From: an uncultured Hyphomicrobiales bacterium
GTDB taxonomy: Bacteria > Pseudomonadota > Alphaproteobacteria > Rhizobiales > CAJQND01
NCBI GenBank assembly: GCA_905479595.1
Contig: CAJQND010000230.1
Coordinates: 1 to 5,987, forward strand
Reading direction: 5' to 3'
DNA length: 5,987 nt
Shown here piece after piece: positions 1 to 5,329 of the stretch (positions within the stretch are counted from its first letter, which is position 1; the number at the start of each line of letters is the position of its first letter). The translations under genes were made by a program, and so were the position numbers. The notes below the pieces were generated by a model. It had not been told where the DNA came from, did not search any database, and was given only the letters and a program-made list of their open reading frames with translations.

Positions 1-1
1 G

Positions 2-1387
2 ATCCCGCTTGGTTCATGCACCATGAAGCTTAATGCCACATCGGAAATGATCCCGGTGACGTTTCGCAACTTTGCGCAAATTCACCCATTTGCTCCGCTG
101 GATCAGACACAAGGCTACCAGCAGCTTTTCGAAGAGCTCGAAGCCATGCTGTGTGAGATTACTGGGTTCGATGCAGTTTCCCTGCAACCCAATGCGGGTA
201 GCCAGGGAGAGTATGCGGGCTTGCTCGCAATCAGGCGCTACCATGCCAGCACCGGTGGTGGCGCACGTGATGTTTGCCTTATCCCGGCATCTGCACACGG
301 CACAAACCCGGCGAGCGCCGTAATGGCGGGAATGCGGGTGGTTGTCGTCAAATGTGATGAAAACGGCAACGTGGACGTGGAAGATTTACGCGCCAAAGCC
401 GGCGAACATAAAGATGCACTTGCGGCATTGATGATCACCTATCCATCGACCCACGGCGTTTTTGAAGAGGCGATCAAAGAGATTTGCTCGATCATTCATG
501 AAAATGGCGGTCAGGTCTATTTTGATGGGGCAAATCTCAACGCATTGGTTGGCCTGGTGCGGCCGGCGGAGCTTGGGGCGGATGTGTGTCACATGAACCT
601 GCACAAGACATTCTGCATCCCTCACGGCGGCGGAGGACCGGGCATGGGGCCGATTGGTCTTAAAGCCCATCTGGCACCGTTTGCGCCAGACCATGCAGTG
701 ATTGAGGGTATAAACCCTGCTGCGGGTAACCGTGAGGCAGAAGGACAGGTGGCCGCAGCCCCTTGGGGTTCTGCTTCCGTCTTGCCAATTTCCTGGTCAT
801 ATATCGCGATGATGGGGGCTGAGGGGCTCACGCAAGCCACCGAAGTTGCAATATTGTCGGCAAACTATATTGCCCGGCGCCTGGCACCGCATTTCCCGAT
901 TGTCTACACCGGCCCGGGTGGCTATGTGGCCCATGAATGCATTATCGACATGCGTCAAATCAAAGAGGCCTGCGGCATTACCGTGGAAGATGTGGCCAAG
1001 CGTCTGGCCGACTATGGGTATCATGCCCCGACCATGTCGTTTCCTGTGCCTGAGACCATGATGATTGAGCCAACGGAAAGTGAATCAAAGGCCGAGCTTG
1101 ATCGTTTTTGCGATGCAATGATTTCGATCAGGAAAGAAATTGCGGGGATTGAGGCAGGTGAGGTGGATGCGATCAACAATGTGGTTCGCAATGCCCCCCA
1201 TACCCACCAGTTACTGATGGATAGCTGGGATTTGCCCTATGAGAAGCATGAGGCATTCTTTCCGCTCGGGTTAGAGCGTACCGACAAATACTGGCCGCCT
1301 GTTGGGCGTGTCGATAATGTTGCAGGCGATAGAAATCTGGTCTGCAGTTGTCCGCCGATTGAGGCGTATATGGACGCTGCTGAATAA
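2..1387 (+). CDS. gcvP: Glycine dehydrogenase (decarboxylating), P-protein, C-terminal half (5' truncated by window edge)
   Basis: P-protein of the glycine cleavage system: a PLP enzyme that decarboxylates glycine and passes the aminomethyl group to the lipoyl arm of H-protein (GcvH) in the cytoplasm. The open frame runs in from the left edge and reads IPLGSCTMKLNAT, a P-protein signature, so the ATG at 23 is internal and not the start. About 461 residues are visible, matching the C-terminal half of a roughly 950-residue GcvP, or most of a split GcvPB; the window cannot separate these. The PLP site is HKTFCIPHGGGGPG, with the Schiff-base lysine codon at 605-607. Other family blocks are AHGTNPASAVMAG, YFDGANLNALVGL, APTMSFPVP, IEPTESESK, the YWPPVGRVDN region and DRNLVCSCPP near the C-terminus. 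The frame is intact to TAA at 1385-1387. Other gcv genes, if clustered, would lie to the left. One odd point is a glutamate (codon 1052-1054) where I expect glycine in the VPGT-type motif. Family assignment is very secure. Confidence 0.97.
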   Translation: MPLGSCTMKLNATSEMIPVTFRNFAQIHPFAPLDQTQGYQQLFEELEAMLCEITGFDAVSLQPNAGSQGEYAGLLAIRRYHASTGGGARDVCLIPASAHGTNPASAVMAGMRVVVVKCDENGNVDVEDLRAKAGEHKDALAALMITYPSTHGVFEEAIKEICSIIHENGGQVYFDGANLNALVGLVRPAELGADVCHMNLHKTFCIPHGGGGPGMGPIGLKAHLAPFAPDHAVIEGINPAAGNREAEGQVAAAPWGSASVLPISWSYIAMMGAEGLTQATEVAILSANYIARRLAPHFPIVYTGPGGYVAHECIIDMRQIKEACGITVEDVAKRLADYGYHAPTMSFPVPETMMIEPTESESKAELDRFCDAMISIRKEIAGIEAGEVDAINNVVRNAPHTHQLLMDSWDLPYEKHEAFFPLGLERTDKYWPPVGRVDNVAGDRNLVCSCPPIEAYMDAAE

Positions 1388-1390
1388 CTA

Positions 1391-1424
1391 AAAAGGCCCG
1401 GCGCTTTTAAACGCCGGGCCTTTT
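1391..1424. terminator. Bidirectional intrinsic terminator between gcvP and atpF
   Basis: A perfect 13-base-pair inverted repeat, with arms at 1391-1403 (AAAAGGCCCGGCG) and 1412-1424 (CGCCGGGCCTTTT) and an 8-base loop. The GC-rich stem is followed by a T run when read from either strand: four Ts on the + strand and five on the - strand. It sits 3 bases after the gcvP stop and 30 bases after the atpF stop, so it probably ends both converging transcripts. Confidence 0.93.
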
Positions 1425-1454
1425 GATTTCAAATTTCAGTTGGTCGAAGCGGTG

Positions 1455-1940
1455 TTAGTTCAATCGTGATTTAACTGCAGCGATTGAGTCGTCGATCAGG
1501 CTGTTCGCCTTGGCACCTTTAACCTCGCCAGCAATGATTCTTGAAGCGGCTTCAATAGCAAGTTCACTTGCTGCAGCACGCACTTCTTTCATTGCAGACG
1601 TTTCAGCCTGGCTGATTTTCTGTTCAGCCATCGCCATCCGGCGTTCCAGGCTCACAGCCAGCTTCTCGCGGGTTTCCGCGGCATAGGCTTCAGCTTCCAC
1701 CTTGGCCTGAGCCACGATGTTTTCGGCTTCTTTTTCCGCTTCCGTTTTCTTGCGCTGGTATTCCGCCAGCAGAGCTTGCGCTTCTTCACGCAGCTTCTTG
1801 GCTTCTTCAAGCTCGGTGCGGATGCGATCAGCCCGGTCATCCAATGCTGAGGTGATCATCGCGGGCACTTTTTTCCACACGAGAACCGCCACAAAAAGCA
1901 GGAAGCTGATACCAACCCAGAAATCCGGTGTCTTCAACAT
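1455..1940 (-). CDS. atpF: F0F1 ATP synthase subunit b
   Basis: Peripheral-stalk subunit b of F0, which anchors in the inner membrane and reaches up to hold the F1 head through delta. The 161-residue product has one N-terminal membrane helix (about residues 7-25, FWVGISFLLFVAVLVW), then a long charged, heptad-like helix rich in Ala, Glu, Lys and Arg from about 32 to 135, as expected for the dimeric coiled-coil stalk, and a short C-terminal part for delta contact. Length is normal for the family. ATG at 1940 is preceded by AAGGAA (1948-1953) with a 7-base gap, which supports this start. It is the last gene of the F0 operon, 19 bases after atpF', and ends 30 bases before the shared terminator. 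The FWVGISF start and KKVPAMI after the helix distinguish it from the b' copy next door. Since b and b' are both present, the stalk is expected to be a heterodimer. Confidence 0.95.
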   Translation of the reverse strand: MLKTPDFWVGISFLLFVAVLVWKKVPAMITSALDDRADRIRTELEEAKKLREEAQALLAEYQRKKTEAEKEAENIVAQAKVEAEAYAAETREKLAVSLERRMAMAEQKISQAETSAMKEVRAAASELAIEAASRIIAGEVKGAKANSLIDDSIAAVKSRLN

Positions 1941-1947
1941 AGCGTTA

Positions 1948-1953
1948 TTCCTT
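1948..1953 (-). promoter_or_regulatory. Ribosome binding site of atpF
   Basis: AAGGAA on the - strand, 7 bases before the ATG at 1940. It lies in the 19-base gap after the atpF' stop, so translation of b probably follows that of b' closely. Confidence 0.75.
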
Positions 1954-1959
1954 AGCGGC

Positions 1960-2439
1960 TCAGTTTACGTCCGCAATTGCTTTTTTCACCGCTGCTGCAC
2001 TTGTTTTTGTGCCGATCAGCTGTTTGACGATTTCCGCAGCCGTATCCGCAGCAACCTGCTCAACATTCTTGAGAGCGGCATCCTTGGTCTTGGTAATGCG
2101 GGTTTCGGCTTCCACCATGCGAGCGTTCAATTGAGCGTCGAGTTTGGTGCGCTCTTCGTCAATTTCCGCATGCAACACATCGCGGGCTTCCTGTGCGATG
2201 ACATGTGCTTTGGCTTTAGCTTCGGCGAGTGCGGCCTCATAGGCTGCAATTGCCTTTTCGGTGTCGTCTTTGAGACGCTGCGCTTCGTCCAGATCGGTGG
2301 CGATGCGGTTTTGGCGCTGTTCAATAGTGCCGCCGATTTTCGGCAGGGCGAATTTCGCGATCAGGATGTAGAGCACCAGAAACGTAATTGCCAGCCAGAT
2401 CAGCTGCGATGGCCAGGTTGAGAAGTCGAGTTGCGGCAT
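1960..2439 (-). CDS. atpF': F0F1 ATP synthase subunit b' (second b-type stator subunit)
   Basis: The b' subunit (also named AtpG or AtpX in some genomes), partner of b in the peripheral stalk. From ATG 2439 the product has 159 residues and begins MPQLDFSTWPSQLIW, a start region typical of alphaproteobacterial and cyanobacterial b' proteins. A single membrane helix spans about residues 11-30 and is followed by ALPKIGG and the ERQ-like EQRQNRI segment. The rest is a long Ala/Glu/Lys-rich helix to about 140. The frame stays open upstream to a possible TTG at 2472, which would add 11 residues (TTG plus TVTLAKDETG). Neither start has a strong ribosome site: the ATG has only a weak GAG about 6 bases ahead, and the TTG has none. 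I prefer the ATG, but many relatives carry a short tail before GMPQLDF, so the longer form is possible. The gene follows atpE after a long structured gap and precedes atpF by 19 bases. Confidence 0.93.
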   Translation of the reverse strand: MPQLDFSTWPSQLIWLAITFLVLYILIAKFALPKIGGTIEQRQNRIATDLDEAQRLKDDTEKAIAAYEAALAEAKAKAHVIAQEARDVLHAEIDEERTKLDAQLNARMVEAETRITKTKDAALKNVEQVAADTAAEIVKQLIGTKTSAAAVKKAIADVN

Positions 2440-2473
2440 GCCCGTCTCGTCTTTCGCTAGAGTTACAGTCAAA

Positions 2474-2512
2474 CACCAGTGATCGCGGGGATTTCACCCG
2501 TGGCCGCTGGTG
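2474..2512 (-). other. Stem-loop at the 5' end of atpF'
   Basis: The bases CACCAG at 2474-2479 and CTGGTG at 2507-2512 pair (6 bp). Inside them CGGG (2486-2489) pairs with CCCG (2497-2500). In the operon mRNA this would fold directly in front of, and touching, the possible TTG start of atpF'. It has no following U run, so it is not a terminator. A role in limiting b' translation relative to subunit c is inference. Confidence 0.4.
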
Positions 2513-2527
2513 CTCCGGGCAGGCTAA

Positions 2528-2549
2528 CCGTCACATTTCAGAGTGACGG
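2528..2549 (-). other. Stem-loop in the atpE-atpF' gap
   Basis: A perfect 7-bp inverted repeat, CCGTCAC at 2528-2534 and GTGACGG at 2543-2549, with an 8-base loop. No U run follows on the operon strand, so it does not look like an intrinsic terminator. A 4-bp GCGC hairpin sits beside it at 2552-2562. It could act as an mRNA 3'-end protector or processing site that helps give subunit c its high stoichiometry; that is inference from position only. Confidence 0.45.
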
Positions 2550-2585
2550 CTGCGCACTGCGCGGAAATGTTCGTGTTTGTTTAAC

Positions 2586-2813
2586 TTAAAACACAAACAG
2601 AATGATCAGTGCGACCACCAGACCGAACAGGCCCGTTGCTTCAGCAAGGGCAAAGCCCAGCAGAAGGTTCGGGAACTGGCTGGCTGCCGCTGCCGGGTTG
2701 CGCAGGGCACCAGACAGATAATTACCAAAAATGTGGCCGATGCCGACACCTGCACCTGCAAGTGCAATTGCCGCGAGACCGGCACCAATCAGCTTTGCTG
2801 CTTCAGGTTCCAT
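2586..2813 (-). CDS. atpE: F0F1 ATP synthase subunit c (proteolipid of the rotor ring)
   Basis: Subunit c forms the membrane rotor ring and carries the proton-binding carboxylate. The 75-residue product is a two-helix hairpin: helix 1 (about 8-30) contains the GxGxGxG packing motif (G20, G22, G24, G26), the polar loop is RNPAAAASQ (about 38-46), and helix 2 (about 50-74) contains the essential carboxylate E58 in GFALAEATGLFGL. The residue after E58 is Ala, and Phe stands at the position where sodium-type rings have Tyr, so this should be a proton ring. ATG at 2813 has an excellent ribosome site, AGAGGAG (2823-2829), with a 9-base gap, fitting the need for about ten or more copies per enzyme. 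It lies 43 bases after atpB. The gap to atpF' is the longest in the atpB-atpF part of the operon and holds hairpins. The gene ends with TAA. Confidence 0.98.
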   Translation of the reverse strand: MEPEAAKLIGAGLAAIALAGAGVGIGHIFGNYLSGALRNPAAAASQFPNLLLGFALAEATGLFGLVVALIILFVF

Positions 2814-2822
2814 TGGATCAAA

Positions 2823-2829
2823 CTCCTCT
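2823..2829 (-). promoter_or_regulatory. Strong ribosome binding site of atpE
   Basis: AGAGGAG on the - strand, 9 bases before the atpE ATG. It is the closest match to the consensus among the F0 genes here, consistent with the high copy number of subunit c. Confidence 0.8.
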
Positions 2830-2856
2830 TTGTATTAGTCAGTTTATTGGTTGAGA

Positions 2857-3633
2857 TCAGTGATGCATATTGATCGCATCGTTGAGGTAGATGCAGGTCA
2901 AAACTGCGAAAACATAGGCCTGCAGAAAAGCGACGAGAATTTCCAGACCCGTCAGCGCCACCATAATGGCCAGTGGCACAAAACCGCCGAGCAAGCCCAT
3001 GCCGACAACAAAGCCGGCAAAAACTTTCAGCATCGTGTGGCCCGCCATCATGTTCGCAAACAGCCGGACAGAAAGGCTGATAGGACGGGTAAAGTAGGAA
3101 ATTGTTTCAATGACCACCAGCAAAGGCAACAAAATTGCCGGAACACCGGAGGGCACAAACAGTTTAAGGTAACCAGCGCCGTGCTTAACAAAGCCCACGA
3201 TGGTCGCCAGAATGAACACAAACATGGCCATGGCGAAGGTGACAATGATGTGGCTGGTGACAGTGAAGGGGTGCAACAGCACCGGAATATTCACCATACC
3301 CCACATATTCGCCGCCAGAATAAACATGAACAAGGTGAAGATGAGCGGGAAGAATGCCCGGCCTGAATCGCCCAGAATATCGCGCATCATGTTGGCGATG
3401 AATTCATACGCAAGCTCGCCCACCGACTGAAGTCGGCCTGGAACCAGTTTGGAAGACCCTGCGAGCAACAGCAATGCCACTGAAATCACGCAAATGACCA
3501 TCCACAGGGATGCGTTTGTAAACGAGGCGTCGATGCCGCCAAGATTGATCTTCAAAATCGGATGCACCTCAAACTGGTGCATCGGATCGAGAGCCATACC
3601 GCCGCCTTCTGCGCTGTGAGATTCACTTGCCAC
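2857..3633 (-). CDS. atpB: F0F1 ATP synthase subunit a
   Basis: Subunit a forms the two proton half-channels against the c-ring in the inner membrane. I choose GTG at 3633 (258 residues, starting MASESHSAEGGG) because AGAGGG (3643-3648) sits 9 bases ahead and the resulting N-terminus matches relatives that begin MASEAHS-like. A TTG at 3654 would lie upstream of that site, and an ATG at 3597 would cut into the usual N-terminal region. With this start the conserved arginine is R190 in SLSVRLFANMMAGH, the conserved channel glutamine is Q238 in AFLQAYVFAVL, and E176 is in VIETISYF. Hydrophobic segments lie at about 43-60, 94-115, 125-150, 163-180, 195-225 and 225-250. The N-terminal DPMHQFEVHPIL stretch is also typical. 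The gene lies 105 bases downstream of atpI and 43 bases upstream of atpE. Family assignment is secure; the start is fairly secure. Confidence 0.97.
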   Translation of the reverse strand: MASESHSAEGGGMALDPMHQFEVHPILKINLGGIDASFTNASLWMVICVISVALLLLAGSSKLVPGRLQSVGELAYEFIANMMRDILGDSGRAFFPLIFTLFMFILAANMWGMVNIPVLLHPFTVTSHIIVTFAMAMFVFILATIVGFVKHGAGYLKLFVPSGVPAILLPLLVVIETISYFTRPISLSVRLFANMMAGHTMLKVFAGFVVGMGLLGGFVPLAIMVALTGLEILVAFLQAYVFAVLTCIYLNDAINMHH

Positions 3634-3642
3634 TTGTGCCGT

Positions 3643-3648
3643 CCCTCT
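3643..3648 (-). promoter_or_regulatory. Ribosome binding site that supports the GTG start of atpB
   Basis: AGAGGG on the - strand, 9 bases before GTG 3633. It lies inside the longer frame opened by the TTG at 3654, so it argues against that start. No comparable site precedes the internal ATG at 3597. Confidence 0.7.
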
Positions 3649-3665
3649 TAACAATTCTGCCCCCG

Positions 3666-3695
3666 CATATACCTGCGGCTGAGTCAGTTTTGCAA
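3666..3695 (-). promoter_or_regulatory. Possible weak internal promoter before atpB
   Basis: On the - strand TTGCAA (3690-3695) and TATATG (3666-3671) are separated by 18 bases; each matches the sigma70 consensus at 4 of 6 positions. Transcription from here would start near 3659, about 25 bases before the atpB GTG. A 5-bp hairpin (CCGCA 3663-3667, TGCGG 3674-3678) overlaps it. It may be chance; the 105-base atpI-atpB gap is the only reason to consider it. Confidence 0.22.
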
Positions 3696-3738
3696 TTCGT
3701 CCTTAGTTCACGTGTTAACTTAATCGTATCTTCGAAAC

Positions 3739-4107
3739 TCAATCATCATCATCGTCATCGCTCGCTGGTGCAGCCGGGCCTTTGGAGGTGTACTCCATAT
3801 GGCGGCGCGCTTCAGCAGATTTTGCGACACGAAGCACATTTAAAACGCCTGCAGCAATTCCAAGTGGAATAAAGATCAGAAGAAAAACCGGTTTCGTACC
3901 AAGCCAAATATCAAGTCCCCAACCAATCCCGAAACCTGCGAATACAGCCACTACCAAATCTGTGGCAATACGAAATCCGAGGCTATAAGCCGAGCCCTTG
4001 CGATATTGCTGCTGGTCTTCGCTTTTTATAGCTTTCTGAGCTTTTTGCAGTCGTTTGCTGAAATCCTTAACTTGACCAGACGATGGCTTTGATTTGTCAT
4101 CGCCCAT
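3739..4107 (-). CDS. atpI: AtpI/AtpZ-family ATP synthase operon protein
   Basis: A small membrane protein of the AtpZ/AtpI family, found first in many F0 operons. Family members have been linked to c-ring assembly or to Mg2+/Ca2+ transport; its exact role here is unknown. The 122-residue product has a charged N-terminus (about 1-40, many Lys, Gln and Asp), then two membrane helices: about 45-65 (LGFRIATDLVVAVFAGFGIGWGLD region) and about 73-94 (PVFLLIFIPLGIAAGVLNVLR region). The GFGIGWGLDIWLGTKP loop is the family signature. The C-terminus ends in six aspartates. ATG at 4107 is chosen because AGAGGT (4115-4120) precedes it by 7 bases. The frame is open further upstream to a TTG at 4191, but that lies upstream of the predicted transcription start. 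It is the first gene of the F0 operon. Confidence 0.93.
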   Translation of the reverse strand: MGDDKSKPSSGQVKDFSKRLQKAQKAIKSEDQQQYRKGSAYSLGFRIATDLVVAVFAGFGIGWGLDIWLGTKPVFLLIFIPLGIAAGVLNVLRVAKSAEARRHMEYTSKGPAAPASDDDDDD

Positions 4108-4114
4108 GGTTGTT

Positions 4115-4120
4115 ACCTCT
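4115..4120 (-). promoter_or_regulatory. Ribosome binding site of atpI
   Basis: AGAGGT on the - strand, 7 bases before the ATG at 4107. It decides this start against the longer open frame reaching back to 4191. Confidence 0.72.
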
Positions 4121-4173
4121 ATCAAACGGGCGCTCAGAAAGGCTAGATTCTCCACCCCCTCTAAACCGGCGGC

Positions 4174-4202
4174 ACAATAGATCGGGGCCAATAGGGTGTC
4201 AA
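4174..4202 (-). promoter_or_regulatory. Probable sigma70-type promoter of the F0 atp operon
   Basis: On the - strand a perfect -35 box, TTGACA (4197-4202), is followed after exactly 17 bases by TATTGT (4174-4179), a 4-of-6 match to the -10 consensus. The expected transcription start is near 4167, giving a leader of about 60 bases before the atpI ATG. It is the best promoter match in this intergenic region and points the right way. The spacer contains one copy of the 10-base repeat described separately. Confidence 0.7.
4183..4192 (+). repeat. 10-base direct repeat, copy 1
   Basis: CGGGGCCAAT, identical to 4340-4349 in the same intergenic region and same orientation. This copy lies within the spacer of the probable atp promoter. 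The shared function, if any, is unknown; it could be an operator or a coincidence. Confidence 0.4.
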
Positions 4203-4262
4203 CCCGCGTATAATCTTATTAACCTGTTGAAATAAAACAGGAAAAAACGCTGTTTTTGCGCT

Positions 4263-4288
4263 GCGGCAATTGGTCAAGCCAATGCCGC
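4263..4288 (+). other. Stable stem-loop in the leader region of the EamA gene
   Basis: The left arm 4263-4273 (GCGGCAATTGG) pairs with the right arm 4279-4288 (CCAATGCCGC) over 10 bp with one bulged A and a 5-base loop (TCAAG). No T run follows on the + strand, so it is not an intrinsic terminator. The right arm can also pair with 4295-4302 (GCCAAT with ATTGGC, or CCGCC with GGCGG), so two exclusive folds exist. This is compatible with a regulatory leader RNA or with a protein-binding inverted repeat. I cannot match it to a known riboswitch class. Confidence 0.45.
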
Positions 4289-4339
4289 CCGGAGATTGGC
4301 GGATTCTTAATTCGTTTGAGCACAAGAAACGGGTCGCTG

Positions 4340-4349
4340 CGGGGCCAAT
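4340..4349 (+). repeat. 10-base direct repeat, copy 2
   Basis: CGGGGCCAAT, the second copy of the element at 4183-4192, 157 bases away and 57 bases before the EamA ATG. Its GCCAAT can also pair with the ATTGGC at 4295-4300. Confidence 0.4.
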
Positions 4350-4405
4350 CTGGTGGCATATGAACGGTGAAAACCAATTCTCACGACCGCCGGAATATAC
4401 TGATA

Positions 4406-5329
4406 ATGGCACAAAACGATATTAAAGCGGCCATGGGCCCATTCGAATGGGCGATGTTGGTGACTTTATCGCTTGTCTGGGGTGGTTCGTTCTTCTTTCA
4501 GGGCGTTGCAGTGAAGGAATTGCCGCCTTTGACAATTGTTTTCCTGCGGGTCGCACTGGCGGCGGTAATCTTGTTGATTTTCATGCGCGCGCGCGGGTTG
4601 AAAATGCCCAAAACTCCGGAAGTGTGGGTGGCATTTTTTTGCATGGGACTGATTAACAATGCGATCCCGTTCAGCCTGATCGTCTGGGGGCAGTCCCATA
4701 TTGGATCTGGCCTCGCTTCCATTCTCAACGCAACAACGCCTATGTTCACGGTAATTGTTGCACACTTTCTTACAGCCGATGAAAGGTTGACCTGTCAAAA
4801 GGCGTTTGGGGTCTTGATTGGCTTTCTCGGGGTTGCGGTGATGATTGGCGGAGATGCCCTGTCGGCGCTTGGGATCAACGTGGTGTCACAAATTGCAGTG
4901 CTCGCGGCTGCAGTATCATATGCATTTGCGGGTGTATTCGGACGGCGCTTTCGCAAAATGGATGTGGCACCGGTGGCAACTGCAACTGGTCAGGTCTGTG
5001 CATCAAGCGTGTTGCTACTGCCAATGGTTTTGCTGGTTGACCAGCCCTGGGCGCTTGAAATGCCGAGCACATATGCAATTGTTGCCATTCTTGCGCTTGC
5101 CTCCATTTCAACAGCCTATGCCTATATTCTGTATTTCCGCATCCTTGAAAGCGTTGGTGCCACCAATCTTCTGCTGGTTACTTTTCTTGTTCCCGTTAGC
5201 GCGATTTTGCTTGGCGTTCTGGTGTTGGGCGAACGTCTTGGTACCCAGCACCTGATCGGCATTGGATGTATCTGCATTGGCCTTGCTGCGATAGACGGGC
5301 GGCTTTTTCGCGCTTTGAAACGCACTTAG
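4406..5329 (+). CDS. EamA/DMT-superfamily transporter
   Basis: A membrane transporter of the drug/metabolite superfamily (EamA, formerly DUF6), probably moving a small metabolite across the inner membrane; the substrate cannot be read from the sequence. From ATG 4406 it has 307 residues, a usual length, with about ten hydrophobic helices in two repeated EamA domains (about 12-148 and 160-297). Family motifs include SLVWGGSFF (22-30) in helix 1, PLTIVFLRVALAA (41-53), and SGLASILNATTPMFTV (101-116) followed by ERLT. The matching second-half motifs are ESVGATNLLLVTFLVPV (248-264) and LGERLG (274-279). The start is not certain: a GTG at 4367 would add a hydrophilic 13-residue tail, ATG 4406 has only a weak CGGAA 10 bases ahead, and ATG 4433 is also possible. 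It is divergent from the atp operon with a structured leader, and its TAG overlaps the stop codon of the converging RES gene. Confidence 0.9.
   Translation: MAQNDIKAAMGPFEWAMLVTLSLVWGGSFFFQGVAVKELPPLTIVFLRVALAAVILLIFMRARGLKMPKTPEVWVAFFCMGLINNAIPFSLIVWGQSHIGSGLASILNATTPMFTVIVAHFLTADERLTCQKAFGVLIGFLGVAVMIGGDALSALGINVVSQIAVLAAAVSYAFAGVFGRRFRKMDVAPVATATGQVCASSVLLLPMVLLVDQPWALEMPSTYAIVAILALASISTAYAYILYFRILESVGATNLLLVTFLVPVSAILLGVLVLGERLGTQHLIGIGCICIGLAAIDGRLFRALKRT

Noticed and set aside
1717..2421. 234-codon + strand frame opposite atpF and atpF'
   Set aside because: It spans two real genes and their gap. The composition (Ser, Phe, Arg runs) mirrors the coiled-coil codons of b and b'.
2577..2873. 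Open frames on the + strand opposite atpE, including a 98-codon frame
   Set aside because: They are antisense shadows of the clear subunit c gene, with low-complexity composition and no family resemblance.
2851..3366. 171-codon + strand frame opposite atpB
   Set aside because: It is rich in His, Gln, Asn and Lys as expected from reading a membrane protein gene backwards. atpB on the - strand is certain.
3710..3725. Near-palindrome around CACGTG and GTTAAC in the atpI-atpB gap
   Set aside because: The two halves do not align to a single dyad axis, so it does not form a good operator or hairpin.
4209..4214. Perfect TATAAT on the + strand upstream of the EamA gene
   Set aside because: No acceptable -35 box is found 16-18 bases upstream (GCCAAT, GGCCAA, GGGCCA), so I do not call it a promoter, although it could still act with an activator.
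4161..4412. 83-codon open frame on the - strand across the atp/EamA intergenic region
   Set aside because: It starts opposite the EamA start, covers the atp promoter and intergenic hairpins, shows no recognisable domain and lacks a convincing ribosome site. Its length is within chance.
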